Shown here: one piece after another, positions 46,006 through 53,370 of the stretch
How the letters are laid out: each line of letters opens with the position of its first letter
How positions within the stretch are numbered: the first letter of the stretch is position 1
Assembly: GCA_036504595.1 (NCBI GenBank)
Contig: DASXUX010000011.1
Coordinates: 1 to 64,000 of the forward strand
Direction of reading: 5' to 3'
DNA length: 64,000 nt
Origin: DASXUX01 sp036504595
GTDB lineage: Bacteria; Planctomycetota; SZUA-567; H5-PLA8
Position numbers and translations under genes: made by a program
The notes under the pieces: model-generated
What the model was told of the DNA's origin: nothing
The model's input: only the letters and a program-made list of their open reading frames with translations
The model's database searches: none

Positions 46006-46386
46006 ATGATCACTGATGGCCCGGACTATGAGCAGCCGCTCCGACCAGAAACGGCCCGGATTGTAGACCATGTAATCTACGATTGTGTGTCAAAGCTGGA
46101 TGTCGTGGTCAGAAACGACAGAGGTTCTGCAATCGACTGCTATCCCCAGACGCTACGAGAGCTGTTCGAGAGGCGCCTGATGCAGCGGGTCTGGCGGCGT
46201 AAGGATGAGCGCCGAGCGGCGGCTGAGAAGGCAGCATGGGAGAAAGCGGAGGCGCAGAAGTTCGTGCGCCGAGTTGCGCCGTGCTCAGCCGGAGAACATC
46301 TGCTGCGGATGTGCATGGAGGATCTTCCATGCGAGGCGCAGCAGCCCACGCGCCAACAATCGATCAGTAGCCCGGACAGCCCGTAG
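46006..46386 (+). CDS. Hypothetical protein, 126 aa
   Basis: ATG 46006 is preceded by GAGGGAGACC. The N-terminal half is mixed (PETARIVDHVIYDCVSKLDVVVRNDRGSAIDCYPQTLRELFERRLMQRVW), then a charged helix rich in Arg, Ala, Glu (RRKDERRAAAEKAAWEKAEAQKF). No known domain. Co-directional with the orphan gene 35 bases upstream. Confidence 0.5.
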   Translation: MITDGPDYEQPLRPETARIVDHVIYDCVSKLDVVVRNDRGSAIDCYPQTLRELFERRLMQRVWRRKDERRAAAEKAAWEKAEAQKFVRRVAPCSAGEHLLRMCMEDLPCEAQQPTRQQSISSPDSP

Positions 46387-46468
46387 GAATTGAAGTTATC
46401 ACTGTGGGATGTTCCGCCGTACTTGCAGTCCGCGGGCCGAGGAACGGATGCAGATCCAGGAGGCGACG

Positions 46469-46870
46469 ATGAGCCGGGGAAAAATAATTCACTTTCTGGC
46501 CGCTGGAGCGGTTGAGCCCGGAAATCTGGCGCCGCCCTCCACACCACAGCCGCTGCCACTCGACGTTGTTGCGGAGTTGCGGCAGCTGCTCCCAGGCTGG
46601 CCGCGGCGGCCGTCTTCCCACATTCGTCACGCAGGCGATGAGGGGCTGCGCTCCTCCGAGGTGGCCAAGTACGGCGGCTGGCCGGTGTTCGAACCGCACA
46701 CTGAAGTCGAAGTGCCGCCCGGCACGCCAGCGTGGATCACGAAGGAGTTGCTGCTGCAAACGCTGAATGTCTGGCAGCGATCCTACACCGTCCGGTTGAC
46801 CGTCGAGAACGCATTGGAAATCATTGGCGGATTCGGTCGGCTAACGGATATATTGAAGCACGTCGCTTGA
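46469..46870 (+). CDS. Hypothetical protein, 133 aa
   Basis: ATG 46469 follows CAGGAGGCGACG, which decides the start against an upstream ATG at 46409. The C-terminal half contains a compact helical segment (AWITKELLLQTLNVWQRSYTVRLTVENALEIIGGFGRLTDIL) like small accessory proteins often coded just before serine recombinases in planctomycete elements. Stop codon is 11 bases from the recombinase start, so the two are probably translated from one message. Confidence 0.55.
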   Translation: MSRGKIIHFLAAGAVEPGNLAPPSTPQPLPLDVVAELRQLLPGWPRRPSSHIRHAGDEGLRSSEVAKYGGWPVFEPHTEVEVPPGTPAWITKELLLQTLNVWQRSYTVRLTVENALEIIGGFGRLTDILKHVA

Positions 46871-46881
46871 GGACACCGAGA

Positions 46882-48378
46882 ATGAAGCGGTTCATCGCCT
46901 GGGCCAGAGTCTCATCGAACGAGCAGGAACTCCGAGGGCACAGCCTGGACGTCCAGGAGAAATCCCTTCGGGATTATGTGGCGCAGCTGGATGGCGAGAT
47001 GGTCCGGATGTTTCGGGTTGCGGAGTCTGCCCAAGCGCCGGGGGCGCGAAAAATCTTTCGGGAAATGCTGGACTTCGCCCGGCAGAACGCAGCCAAGCTA
47101 AACGGCATCGTTATTGACCGTGTTGATCGGGCCTCACGAAATATCTACGACGGCGCGGCATTGCTTGAATTGCGCGACAAACACAAGCTGAAGATCTATT
47201 TTGCATCGCAGGATCTCGACCTGGACACCTCGGAAGGCGAAATGCTGTTCACGTTTCTGCTCGGCATCGCCCGTTTCGATAACCGGAAGAAAGCTGAAGT
47301 CGTCGTGGCCAGCATGAGAAAAAGAGTTGAGTCCGGCCTGTTCGTGGGCAAAGCCCCCTACGGTTACGAGAACTATCGGACCCCGGACGAACGCAGTCTG
47401 GTCAGAGTCAATCCGGATGAAGCTCCACAGGTTCGCCAGATTTTTGAATTGTTTGCATTTCATCACCACACGTTGGCCAGCCTCCAGCAGCGGCTGTGCG
47501 AACTGGGCATTATCTACAAGCCGGATCACCCTGATTTCCCGCTTAGTCAGGTCTACGACATCCTGACGCAACGTTCGTACATCGGTGAAATCTTCTACCT
47601 GGGCCAGTGGTATCCCGGTAAACAGGAGCCGCTCGTCCAGAGATCCACGTTCGACAGAGTGCAGACGCTGCTGGGCGGCTGCGTCTACCGCTCGCACCAG
47701 ATGACGTATGCGAGCGAACTGATCACCTGTGGTCACTGCGGCCGTCCGATCACGGGCGAACTGAAGACGCGGAGCACGAAGAAGGGCCTGCAGGAGTACC
47801 AATATTATCGCTGCTGCAATTACAACAAGGCAGGCCACCCGCGGATTCGGGTGACGGAGCAGGAAATCGACCAGCAGGTGCTAGGGCTCTTCGATCAGAT
47901 CCACATCGAAGATGAAGAGGTACGCGGATGGATTGTTGATTTTTTGAAGACGAAGGCCGGGGCGGACCAGCAGGCCAACCGGGAGAAGTTGGCTCAACTG
48001 CAACGGCAGGAGACTCGCCTTGCAGAGCAGGAGAACGAGCTTTTACAAATGCGGATCAGCCGGGAGATCACGCCGGAGCAGTACGCAGAGCAGGCCACAC
48101 GCCTGCGGGATAGAGCCGCAGCAGCTAGACTCCAGATCGAAGCCTGCGGCCTGGAGCGGGGCGAAATTGCCGACTTGGCCGTGAAAGCGTTTGAACTTTC
48201 TCAAAACCTTCGGGCGAAATGGCTTACAGCAGATTATGCAGAAAAGCGCACACTTCTCGAAATAGTCTGTTTGAACTTTTCTCTGACTGATGGAAAGCTT
48301 TGCGCCGCTTGGAGAAAGCCGTTCGATGTGCTTGCAGAAACGGCTTTTGTTGGTTTTGGTATCCCCATCCGGATTTGA
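46882..48378 (+). CDS. Large serine recombinase
   Basis: 498 aa from ATG 46882. N-terminal resolvase domain with the nucleophile in AWARVSSNEQ (Ser11) and GIVIDRVDRASRN; recombinase domain (PYGYENYRTPDERSLVRVNPDEAPQVRQIFELFA ... IYKPDHPDFPLSQVYDILTQRSYIGEI); zinc ribbon (ITCGHCGRPITGELK ... YYRCC); then a coiled coil (QQANREKLAQLQRQETRLAEQENELLQMR) and the end RKPFDVLAETAF. Large serine recombinases integrate or invert DNA between short sites. The last codons (GIPIRI, stop) are coded by the 3' half of the tRNA-Glu repeat, so the gene borrows its stop from the tRNA sequence. On the opposite strand the truncated integrase frame overlaps its last 336 bases. Confidence 0.9.
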   Translation: MKRFIAWARVSSNEQELRGHSLDVQEKSLRDYVAQLDGEMVRMFRVAESAQAPGARKIFREMLDFARQNAAKLNGIVIDRVDRASRNIYDGAALLELRDKHKLKIYFASQDLDLDTSEGEMLFTFLLGIARFDNRKKAEVVVASMRKRVESGLFVGKAPYGYENYRTPDERSLVRVNPDEAPQVRQIFELFAFHHHTLASLQQRLCELGIIYKPDHPDFPLSQVYDILTQRSYIGEIFYLGQWYPGKQEPLVQRSTFDRVQTLLGGCVYRSHQMTYASELITCGHCGRPITGELKTRSTKKGLQEYQYYRCCNYNKAGHPRIRVTEQEIDQQVLGLFDQIHIEDEEVRGWIVDFLKTKAGADQQANREKLAQLQRQETRLAEQENELLQMRISREITPEQYAEQATRLRDRAAAARLQIEACGLERGEIADLAVKAFELSQNLRAKWLTADYAEKRTLLEIVCLNFSLTDGKLCAAWRKPFDVLAETAFVGFGIPIRI

Positions 48379-49875
48379 ACCGGAGTCTGAAGGCTGAGAA
48401 CACGCCATACTAGGTTGACTAAGTGCTACTGTATGCAAGGCTTGTGCGTTTCCGCGTCGGAAATCTTGTACTAATCTTGTCGGCAAGGCTTCAATCGGGG
48501 CGTTATCGGTCCCGGTCTTCAGCGCGGCGGCTTGGGCGGTTTCGCAGGGCTTGGGCGTCAATGCTGGCATGTTCGCGGCGGCGGACTTCATCCGGCCCCG
48601 GTCTTGATGAACGTACACGCCGAAGGTTAAGGCGGCGGTCTTGTGCCGCATCAGGGCTTGAATTGTCTTCGGGTCAACGTCCGGCCTCTTGCCAAGCCAC
48701 GTCCCGAAAGTATGCCGCAAAGCGTGACAATCAATGACCCGTCCGGCGGCGTCCCGCGTGTCGATCTTCCAGCGGGCCGGCTTACGTTCGGGGTTGCCTT
48801 CGGCGTTCAAGGGAATCGGCTTCTTGTTTTCGTCCAGCGGTATGCGCTTAGCCATGCCGGCGGCCAGAAGGTCTTCGGTCAGCGTCCGAACAAAAACGCT
48901 TGGAATGTCCACAACGACGGCGTTCTCTGTGGGTCTTGTTTCGGCCTTCCAAGCGGTCAAGGCTTGAACCGTGTCCTCCGGCAACGGGATTTCTTTTTCT
49001 TCAACGCGCCCCGTCAGCTTGTCGCCCTTGTCGCCACGGATGAACAAAGCCCCGGCTTCAAGGTCGATATCGGTCCAGCGTAGTTCCTGGACTTCATGCA
49101 GGCGCAAGCCGGCAGTGAGCATGAGCCGATATGCCAGAGCGTTGCGGCGGCCTTGACGGGCGCAATCGGCCTGGACGTCCAGCGGCAACGGCGCGCCTTT
49201 GTAGGCTTTCGATTGACGGTTGGCCGGACCTTCCAGCCCGGCAGACAACAGGCGGGCGGCTTCGTCTTCAGAAAGTGGCCGGCGGTTGCGGGCCTTCGTT
49301 GTGACCGCGCGGCGCTTCATGCCGGCCAGCGGATTGTAAGGCAGTTTCCGCCGCTGAACGGCCCAAGCCAGCATGGCCTTCACGGCTTGCAAGTAACCAT
49401 TGACTGTAGACGGCGCGGGCGGCGGCGCTTCGCCTTCTGGGTCGCCTTCGGCGTAATCACTCAGGAAGGCGTCTACGCGCTCCGCGGTCAAGTCTTTGAC
49501 GGTAACAGCGTGGATGCCCACCACAACGGCCTCAATTCGCAGCTTGATTACTTCAAGATGCTTGGCTGAGACACAAGAGCGCTGCGCGTCCAGATACCCC
49601 TTCACCAATTCGCTTGCCGGCAGCGTTGCGGAGCTCTGTGTTGGCAGCCCGTGCCGCTCATCAATGGCGGTTGTCAATCGCATGGCCAGCGCGTCTTCGG
49701 CTTGCGCTGCGTCTTCGCCCACGGCTTCACGGCGGATAATGCCTTGCGCGTCCCGGTAACGTATCCAGAAGGTGCGGGACTTCCGTAATTCCTTCGCCCC
49801 GTCCGGCAACGTCACAGTGTACGAAGGCTGAAAAACGCAACCGCGATATGTCCGGCGTTTTGCTTTGCGGGCCAT
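48043..49875 (-). CDS. int: Tyrosine integrase, integrated form with swapped C-terminus
   Basis: Frame of 610 codons. Arm/core-binding N-terminal region (residues about 80-185: LPASELVKGYLDAQRSCVSAKHLEVIKLRIEAV ... TVNGYLQAVKAMLAWAVQRRKLPYNPLAGM), then the catalytic domain with R258 (AGLRLHEV), H384-x-x-R387 (CHALRHTFGTWL), H411 (RHKT) and Y421 (FGVYVHQ). The att repeat encodes residues 492-507. Downstream of residue 507 (position 48,355) the frame continues 103 codons through the antisense strand of the serine recombinase, so those residues are not native. The native tail lies at 56,892-57,197. Catalytic residues are all upstream of att, so the integrated protein may still be active. ATG overlaps nothing; the RHH stop is one base upstream. 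Confidence 0.93.
   Translation of the reverse strand: MARKAKRRTYRGCVFQPSYTVTLPDGAKELRKSRTFWIRYRDAQGIIRREAVGEDAAQAEDALAMRLTTAIDERHGLPTQSSATLPASELVKGYLDAQRSCVSAKHLEVIKLRIEAVVVGIHAVTVKDLTAERVDAFLSDYAEGDPEGEAPPPAPSTVNGYLQAVKAMLAWAVQRRKLPYNPLAGMKRRAVTTKARNRRPLSEDEAARLLSAGLEGPANRQSKAYKGAPLPLDVQADCARQGRRNALAYRLMLTAGLRLHEVQELRWTDIDLEAGALFIRGDKGDKLTGRVEEKEIPLPEDTVQALTAWKAETRPTENAVVVDIPSVFVRTLTEDLLAAGMAKRIPLDENKKPIPLNAEGNPERKPARWKIDTRDAAGRVIDCHALRHTFGTWLGKRPDVDPKTIQALMRHKTAALTFGVYVHQDRGRMKSAAANMPALTPKPCETAQAAALKTGTDNAPIEALPTRLVQDFRRGNAQALHTVALSQPSMACSQPSDSGSNPDGDTKTNKSRFCKHIERLSPSGAKLSISQRKVQTDYFEKCALFCIICCKPFRPKVLRKFKRFHGQVGNFAPLQAAGFDLESSCCGSIPQACGLLCVLLRRDLPADPHL
48355..48401. repeat. attL: 47-bp copy of the tRNA-Glu 3' half
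   Basis: Identical over 47 bp to 57,198-57,244. On the minus strand it reads from the anticodon loop (GTTCTCAG) through the T-arm and CCA of tRNA-Glu. Only the 3' half is here, without the 5' half, so it is not a tRNA gene. It encodes SQPSDSGSNPDGDTK within the integrase frame. Confidence 0.95.
48460..48481. repeat. Putative Int arm-type site, left
   Basis: AATCTTGTACTAATCTTGT: two AATCTTGT words 11 bp apart (one helical turn), inside the integrase gene, 58 bp from the core. Identical over 22 bp to 57,047-57,068. Confidence 0.8.
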
Positions 49876-49876
49876 G

Positions 49877-50050
49877 TTACTCCCCTTCCCCGTCTTGGTC
49901 CCGGCGCGGTTTCAACAGATACGCGCCCAAGGCCATGCCGGCGGCTTGCGCCTCTTTTTTCCAGCGGCGCAATTCCTCGGGGCTCACTCGGACACCCACG
50001 AAGACTTTGCGCGCTTGTTTGCCCTTTGAAGGTCTACCCATTTTCGCCAT
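49877..50050 (-). CDS. Small RHH-type repressor of int
   Basis: 57 aa, below the usual length cut-off. MAKMGRPSKGKQARKVFVGV opens with a basic arm, then the ribbon-helix-helix RVSPEELRRWKKEAQAAGMALGAYLLKP. Its stop codon is one base before the int start, so translation is coupled. A near-consensus promoter with a palindrome in its spacer lies directly upstream (50,057-50,085), and its predicted transcript starts at or next to this ATG, so the message is probably leaderless, or starts at the second ATG (50,041). Likely an autorepressor controlling integrase. Confidence 0.72.
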   Translation of the reverse strand: MAKMGRPSKGKQARKVFVGVRVSPEELRRWKKEAQAAGMALGAYLLKPRRDQDGEGE

Positions 50051-50056
50051 GCCCTT

Positions 50057-50085
50057 ATATTACTATGTGTTTAACACAAAGTCAA
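50057..50085 (-). promoter_or_regulatory. RHH-int promoter with palindromic operator
   Basis: Minus strand: TTGACT (50,085-50,080), 17-bp spacer, TAATAT (50,062-50,057). The spacer contains TGTGTT-T-AACACA, a perfect 6-bp inverted repeat about one central base (50,066-50,078). Position between -35 and -10 suits an operator for a ribbon-helix-helix repressor. Confidence 0.65.
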
Positions 50086-50435
50086 GCCGTCTTACGCTTA
50101 TTCTTCCGGTCTGCCTCCTGCCATGAACGGAACACGGCGGCGGGCGGGCAACCGGCGGAAGTCCAAGCCACAACATCCGCCGGCAAGAATCGCGGACTTC
50201 CTTGCCCCCGGCTTCCGCGTCCGCCTGGAATGCGGATAAACGGAACGCTTCCGGCTTTGTTTGGGTCAACGGCTAGCGCGTCCCATACCCAGCGCTCCGA
50301 ACGAGCTAAGAAGCGGGCCACGTCCGCCACAGTCCAAAGCGGGATGATGTTTCCCGGCAGTGTTGCCGGCGCGGCCTGGACGGGCACCGCCTGGACTTCG
50401 GCGGCCGGTGTGGTGCTCGTGTTCTGCTCTGTCAT
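50082..50435 (-). CDS. Excisionase/AlpA-like helix-turn-helix protein
   Basis: 117 aa from ATG 50435, preceded by AAGGAG. A proline/alanine-rich N-terminus of about 35 residues, then a MerR/Xis-type winged helix: LWTVADVARFLARSERWVWDAL followed by PFIRIPGGRGSRGQGSPRFLPADVVAW, the usual pattern of recombination directionality factors and AlpA-type regulators. In phage satellites AlpA-like proteins switch on excision. It lies directly upstream of the RHH-int pair; the RHH-int promoter begins at its stop codon. Confidence 0.78.
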   Translation of the reverse strand: MTEQNTSTTPAAEVQAVPVQAAPATLPGNIIPLWTVADVARFLARSERWVWDALAVDPNKAGSVPFIRIPGGRGSRGQGSPRFLPADVVAWTSAGCPPAAVFRSWQEADRKNKRKTA

Positions 50436-50448
50436 GTGTGCTCCTTGT

Positions 50449-50676
50449 TCAAACTCTGATTTCACACCTTGCGGCGCGGGCCTTGATTCCCCTGAAGTAT
50501 TCCCGCTCGCACCGTTGCGCGTGCTCGATCGCTTCAGCCTCGTTGTCGATCAGTAGGCTGAGCACCTCGACCGCTCCGGACTGCCGATAGACGGCGATGC
50601 ACCAGCGCGTAACGGTCTGCGGCTTGTTGGCCGGCGGGGCGTCGTCGAATCCTGGGAGTAGCGGCGCGTTATACAT
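50449..50676 (-). CDS. Hypothetical protein, 75 aa
   Basis: Start ATG 50676 overlaps the helicase stop by 8 bases, suggesting translational coupling; the longer frame (from 50,730) is inside the helicase. MYNAPLLPGFDD then PQTVTRWCIAVYRQSGAVEVLSLLIDNEAEAIEHAQRCEREYFRGI, a compact alpha-beta pattern. No recognised family. Confidence 0.5.
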   Translation of the reverse strand: MYNAPLLPGFDDAPPANKPQTVTRWCIAVYRQSGAVEVLSLLIDNEAEAIEHAQRCEREYFRGIKARAARCEIRV

Positions 50677-52021
50677 GCCGGGTGCCCTCGACGATTCGGC
50701 CGGTGGACTTCCAGAAGACAAGCGGCGCAACTCCGCCGGACCCTTGACGGGCTTTCAACACGGTGGCGCTCATCGGCGCGGGGTCTTTGGGTTCGTCTGT
50801 GTTCCAATCGTCACGGATAAGACCGATGCAGTTATCGAAGTCCGCAATCACTTCCACGCCACCTTTGGAGTCCTGCAGCGCTATTGCGCGCCTCTGCTTC
50901 TTGTTATCCTGCCGGTCAAAGGATGCTTTGTTTGATTGCGCCAGCGCAACGACGTGTACGCCAGTGCGCTGCGCAAGATCGAAGATCCACGCTGTCAGCC
51001 GCGGAATTCGCGTTAGTTCATCGGCGTCAAAGGGTCCAACTTTGGCGAGATAGTCCAGGAGCACAACGCGCCAGCCGTAACGCTTCGCACCATCGCGCAC
51101 CACGTCTGCCACAGCCGCCATGTCTGGAGCCTGCGGAAAGCGGCGGCGGTCCAGAACGTATAGCGGCCAGCCTGCCAACATGGCCATAGATTCACCAAAT
51201 CGGCTCTTCTCGACGGTGGTCAATGTGTTGGCGCGGATGTGTTGGCGCGGAATATCCGCCAGTATGCCGACGGCCAACCGCCAGATATCCTGCTCGCACA
51301 TTTCCAGACTCAGAATACCCGCTGGAGTTTTCCCCCTCGTGAGATTCAGCGCCAGATTGCACATAAACGCGCTTTTCCCCATGCCGGACGGGGCAAATAG
51401 GCTGGTTGCTTCACCGGCAGCGAGTCCGCCACCAAGGGCTCGATCAAGGTCAACGAATCCGGTCTTATAGAACGTGACGGGGCGAAACGTCGAAACGTCG
51501 TTTAATCGGGCGGATGCGGAGCACTGCGAAAGATCGATTCCCGATTGCGCGCCGTCCAAGGATTCAACTTGCCGATGTACTTCGGCCAGGACCACCGCGT
51601 GCTCCTCGCCAGCGTCGATCTTGTCCTGTATGGTGCGCGAAAGTGCCCACAGCCGCCGCTTGGATGACCACCGTTTAACCGTGTCGATTTCTGCATCGAT
51701 ATTGGTCATCGGCCTTTTTGCCGACTCGAAGAACAGCAGTCCGATTGCGTCCCGTCCGCCATGAGCTTTAAGCCGTCCGGTTTCCTGCATCCAAGCGCTT
51801 AGGTTTGATTCGTCGAGGTTCCCGGTCTGCGCGTGATATGCTTGCAGGTCGGACCATAGCGTGCTGAGTTGCGGATTATAGAAGTCATCGGGCTTCACCG
51901 TCGATAGCGCCAGCGGGGCAAGTTCAGGACAATAGAGAACAGACAACAGCAGCGCCCGCTCCGCGTCCAGGCTTTGCGGCGGAGTGTGGCCGTTGCCGGA
52001 TATGTTGCGGGCGGTGGTCAT
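50669..52021 (-). CDS. DnaB-like replicative helicase
   Basis: 450 aa. N-terminal DnaB domain (SLDAERALLLSVLYCPELAPLALSTVKPDDFYNPQLSTLWSDL) and RecA-like ATPase domain: Walker A APSGMGKS at residues 210-217, Walker B VVLLDYLAKVGP, then VHVVALAQSN and an arginine-rich C-terminal segment. Hexameric helicase that unwinds the fork. Starts within the stop of the Rep gene (ATGA overlap). Together with the iteron-bearing Rep gene this gives the element its own replication module. Confidence 0.87.
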   Translation of the reverse strand: MTTARNISGNGHTPPQSLDAERALLLSVLYCPELAPLALSTVKPDDFYNPQLSTLWSDLQAYHAQTGNLDESNLSAWMQETGRLKAHGGRDAIGLLFFESAKRPMTNIDAEIDTVKRWSSKRRLWALSRTIQDKIDAGEEHAVVLAEVHRQVESLDGAQSGIDLSQCSASARLNDVSTFRPVTFYKTGFVDLDRALGGGLAAGEATSLFAPSGMGKSAFMCNLALNLTRGKTPAGILSLEMCEQDIWRLAVGILADIPRQHIRANTLTTVEKSRFGESMAMLAGWPLYVLDRRRFPQAPDMAAVADVVRDGAKRYGWRVVLLDYLAKVGPFDADELTRIPRLTAWIFDLAQRTGVHVVALAQSNKASFDRQDNKKQRRAIALQDSKGGVEVIADFDNCIGLIRDDWNTDEPKDPAPMSATVLKARQGSGGVAPLVFWKSTGRIVEGTRHV

Positions 52022-52545
52022 GCCGTCACCTCTGCGGCCTTACGGCTCCGCATAGCGGCCACCATCGCAACCGGGTCCAGCGGAAACAGCGCTTCGGGCT
52101 GTTGCTGTTCGTTGCTGTTTGGCGTGGCAGCCGCTTCGCCAGAAGCGAGAGCGGCGGACACGCTCTCTTCTTTAGAAGAGTCTTGGGGCGTTTTCCGCCC
52201 TCTACCCTTGGGGCGTTTTCCGCCCTCTACGGGGTTGTGCTCTGTAAGGGGCGTTTTCCGCCCTCTACGGTGAAGTGTGATTCTGAGAAGGGTCGCGGTC
52301 TGCTTTCCGCCGATGTGCACAGGGACGTGCACGCGGTCAATCCACCCCGCCGATTCAAGGGCGGTCAGCGCGGCGGAGATGGTCTTTTCTCTGTCGATAC
52401 CAGCGGCTTTGCCGATGCTTTCCCGCGTAGGGGTGACGATCGATCTTCCCTGCGATGATAAATCCAACGCTTGCCAGACGCATACGGCCGGCGCGTTCTC
52501 TCGCCACAGTCTTGCTAATGTCCAGGGGCGGCGGTTAGGCTTCAT
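52018..52545 (-). CDS. Winged-helix replication initiator-like protein (Rep)
   Basis: 175 aa. N-terminal winged-helix domain: RPWTLARLWRENAPAVCVWQALDLSSQGRSIVTPTRESIGKAAGIDREKTISAALTALESAGWIDRVHVPVHIGGKQ, resembling phage and plasmid replication initiators and helicase loaders. The central part is Arg/Lys/Pro-rich and is coded across three 21-bp iterons. C-terminal part polar (SNEQQQPEALFPLDPVAMVAAMRSR). Overlaps the next gene (DnaB) by ATGA and the nuclease-like gene upstream by 11 bases. Rep genes with internal iterons are typical of lambda O-type origins. Confidence 0.7.
   Translation of the reverse strand: MKPNRRPWTLARLWRENAPAVCVWQALDLSSQGRSIVTPTRESIGKAAGIDREKTISAALTALESAGWIDRVHVPVHIGGKQTATLLRITLHRRGRKTPLTEHNPVEGGKRPKGRGRKTPQDSSKEESVSAALASGEAAATPNSNEQQQPEALFPLDPVAMVAAMRSRKAAEVTA
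52185..52268. repeat. Three 21-bp iterons inside the Rep gene (candidate origin)
   Basis: Copies at 52,185-52,205, 52,210-52,230 and 52,248-52,268 share GGGGCGTTTTCCGCCC plus TCTAC exactly. Each holds an inverted repeat (GGGCG / CGCCC around TTTTC). Spacings 25 and 38 bp. Copy 2 is read in a different codon frame from copies 1 and 3, so the identity is kept at DNA level. Confidence 0.85.
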
Positions 52546-52987
52546 GCGTCGCCTCCTGGTGGTCTGACTTTACCGTGGCGAGTTCGTCCAGGACGCGGTA
52601 TAGCGGGGCGCTGATGTGTTCTGGTTTCTCGATTATCCCTGGACTCGTCGCCAACTGTTCCAGGACGATTTCGCGCCAGATCGGTTGCCACGTCTTGCGG
52701 CCACCGCGTGGCCCTCGCTTGCCCCAGCCGACAACAGCGAAACGACCGCCGGCCTCCAGCCAGGTCTTCAGCCGCGGTTCTGCTTTCGACTTGGCTACGC
52801 GGGTGGAGATGTTGGTGGAGCTCGTCGCCTGCACGCCGAAGAATCCACGGCCGGGCGCAACCGCTACAATGTCGATCACGCCGAAGAGGTCTTGGCGAAT
52901 ATGCGCGAAGCTGTTCCAGTGCTCAACGACTTGCGCGGTCCAGCCGTGTGCGCGTAGCTCGGCAAGTGTGCGGGCGGTCGGGGTCAT
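52535..52987 (-). CDS. PD-(D/E)XK nuclease-like phage protein (copy A)
   Basis: 150 aa from ATG 52987, whose ATGA overlaps the stop of copy B. Family pattern: TARTLAELRAHGWTAQVVEHWN, RQDLFGVIDIVAVAPGRGFFGVQATSS (metal Asp in VIDIVAV and the weak xQ motif), RLKTWLEAGGRFAVVGWGKRG, KTWQPIWREIVLEQL. This resembles small phage resolvase or nuclease-like proteins common in planctomycete mobile DNA. Catalysis is unproven, since the canonical ExK is not clear. Confidence 0.6.
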   Translation of the reverse strand: MTPTARTLAELRAHGWTAQVVEHWNSFAHIRQDLFGVIDIVAVAPGRGFFGVQATSSTNISTRVAKSKAEPRLKTWLEAGGRFAVVGWGKRGPRGGRKTWQPIWREIVLEQLATSPGIIEKPEHISAPLYRVLDELATVKSDHQEATHEA

Positions 52988-53277
52988 CGCACACCGCATT
53001 TGTCGCAACGTGCTTGCAGCCAATGTGGTCTCCACGTCGTGCCAGATCGTGACCAGCCACAGATTCGAAAATCAGCGCCGGCACGTAGCCACGCCGCAAG
53101 GGCCTTGTCATGTTGCAGCGCCTTGGCCGTCGCCTGCATCTGCGCGCGTCTGGTCACGCGCACCACCAGAACGCCGCGGCGCCCGATGGCGATGATGTCG
53201 AAAAAACCCATGTTGCACCGCTGCACGTGCCAGCCTAAGCGCCGTAGGTGCTCGACCGTTCTTGAAGTTAAGGGCAT
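52984..53277 (-). CDS. PD-(D/E)XK nuclease-like phage protein (copy B, probably degenerate)
   Basis: 97 aa from ATG 53277, preceded by TTGGAGG. Aligns through its length with copy A: TSRTVEHLRRLGWHVQRCN, MGFFDIIAIGRRGVLVVRVTRR, DKALAAWLRAGADFRICGWSRSG, TTWRPHWLQ. The residues corresponding to the Q of copy A are replaced (VRVTRR), so one copy may have lost activity and serve as partner. Tandem duplication within the element. Confidence 0.55.
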   Translation of the reverse strand: MPLTSRTVEHLRRLGWHVQRCNMGFFDIIAIGRRGVLVVRVTRRAQMQATAKALQHDKALAAWLRAGADFRICGWSRSGTTWRPHWLQARCDKCGVR

Positions 53278-53370
53278 CTGTGAGCCTCCAAGCCTCGCGA
53301 CACGCTTGGTATCGTGCTCACTCAACGATACTTGAAGATGCTGCCGCAATAATCCGGCAGAGGTGCAAAG

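Larger units (their letters stand above)
36408..48354. other. Accessory region (candidate mobile element with serine recombinase)
   Basis: Gene content changes abruptly from exported glycan proteins to nucleases, phage-type regulators, an orphan of 1,029 aa and a serine recombinase. The left arm is mainly on the minus strand, the right arm wholly on the plus strand; between them lies an AT-richer spacer with repeats. The right edge meets the tRNA-Glu 3' half exactly where the serine recombinase gene ends. The left edge is uncertain; a 7-bp inverted repeat with one central base (CTAGTTG / CAACTAG, 36,439-36,453) is near it. I found no clear direct repeat of the ends. Confidence 0.55.

Noticed and set aside
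48043..48354. The last 103 codons of the integrase frame as a real domain
   Set aside because: They are the exact antisense of the serine recombinase and have no resemblance to integrase tails; the native tail is across the att repeat.
48355..48401. Second tRNA-Glu gene at the left repeat
   Set aside because: Only the 3' half from the anticodon loop is present; the sequence beyond has no D-arm or acceptor strand.
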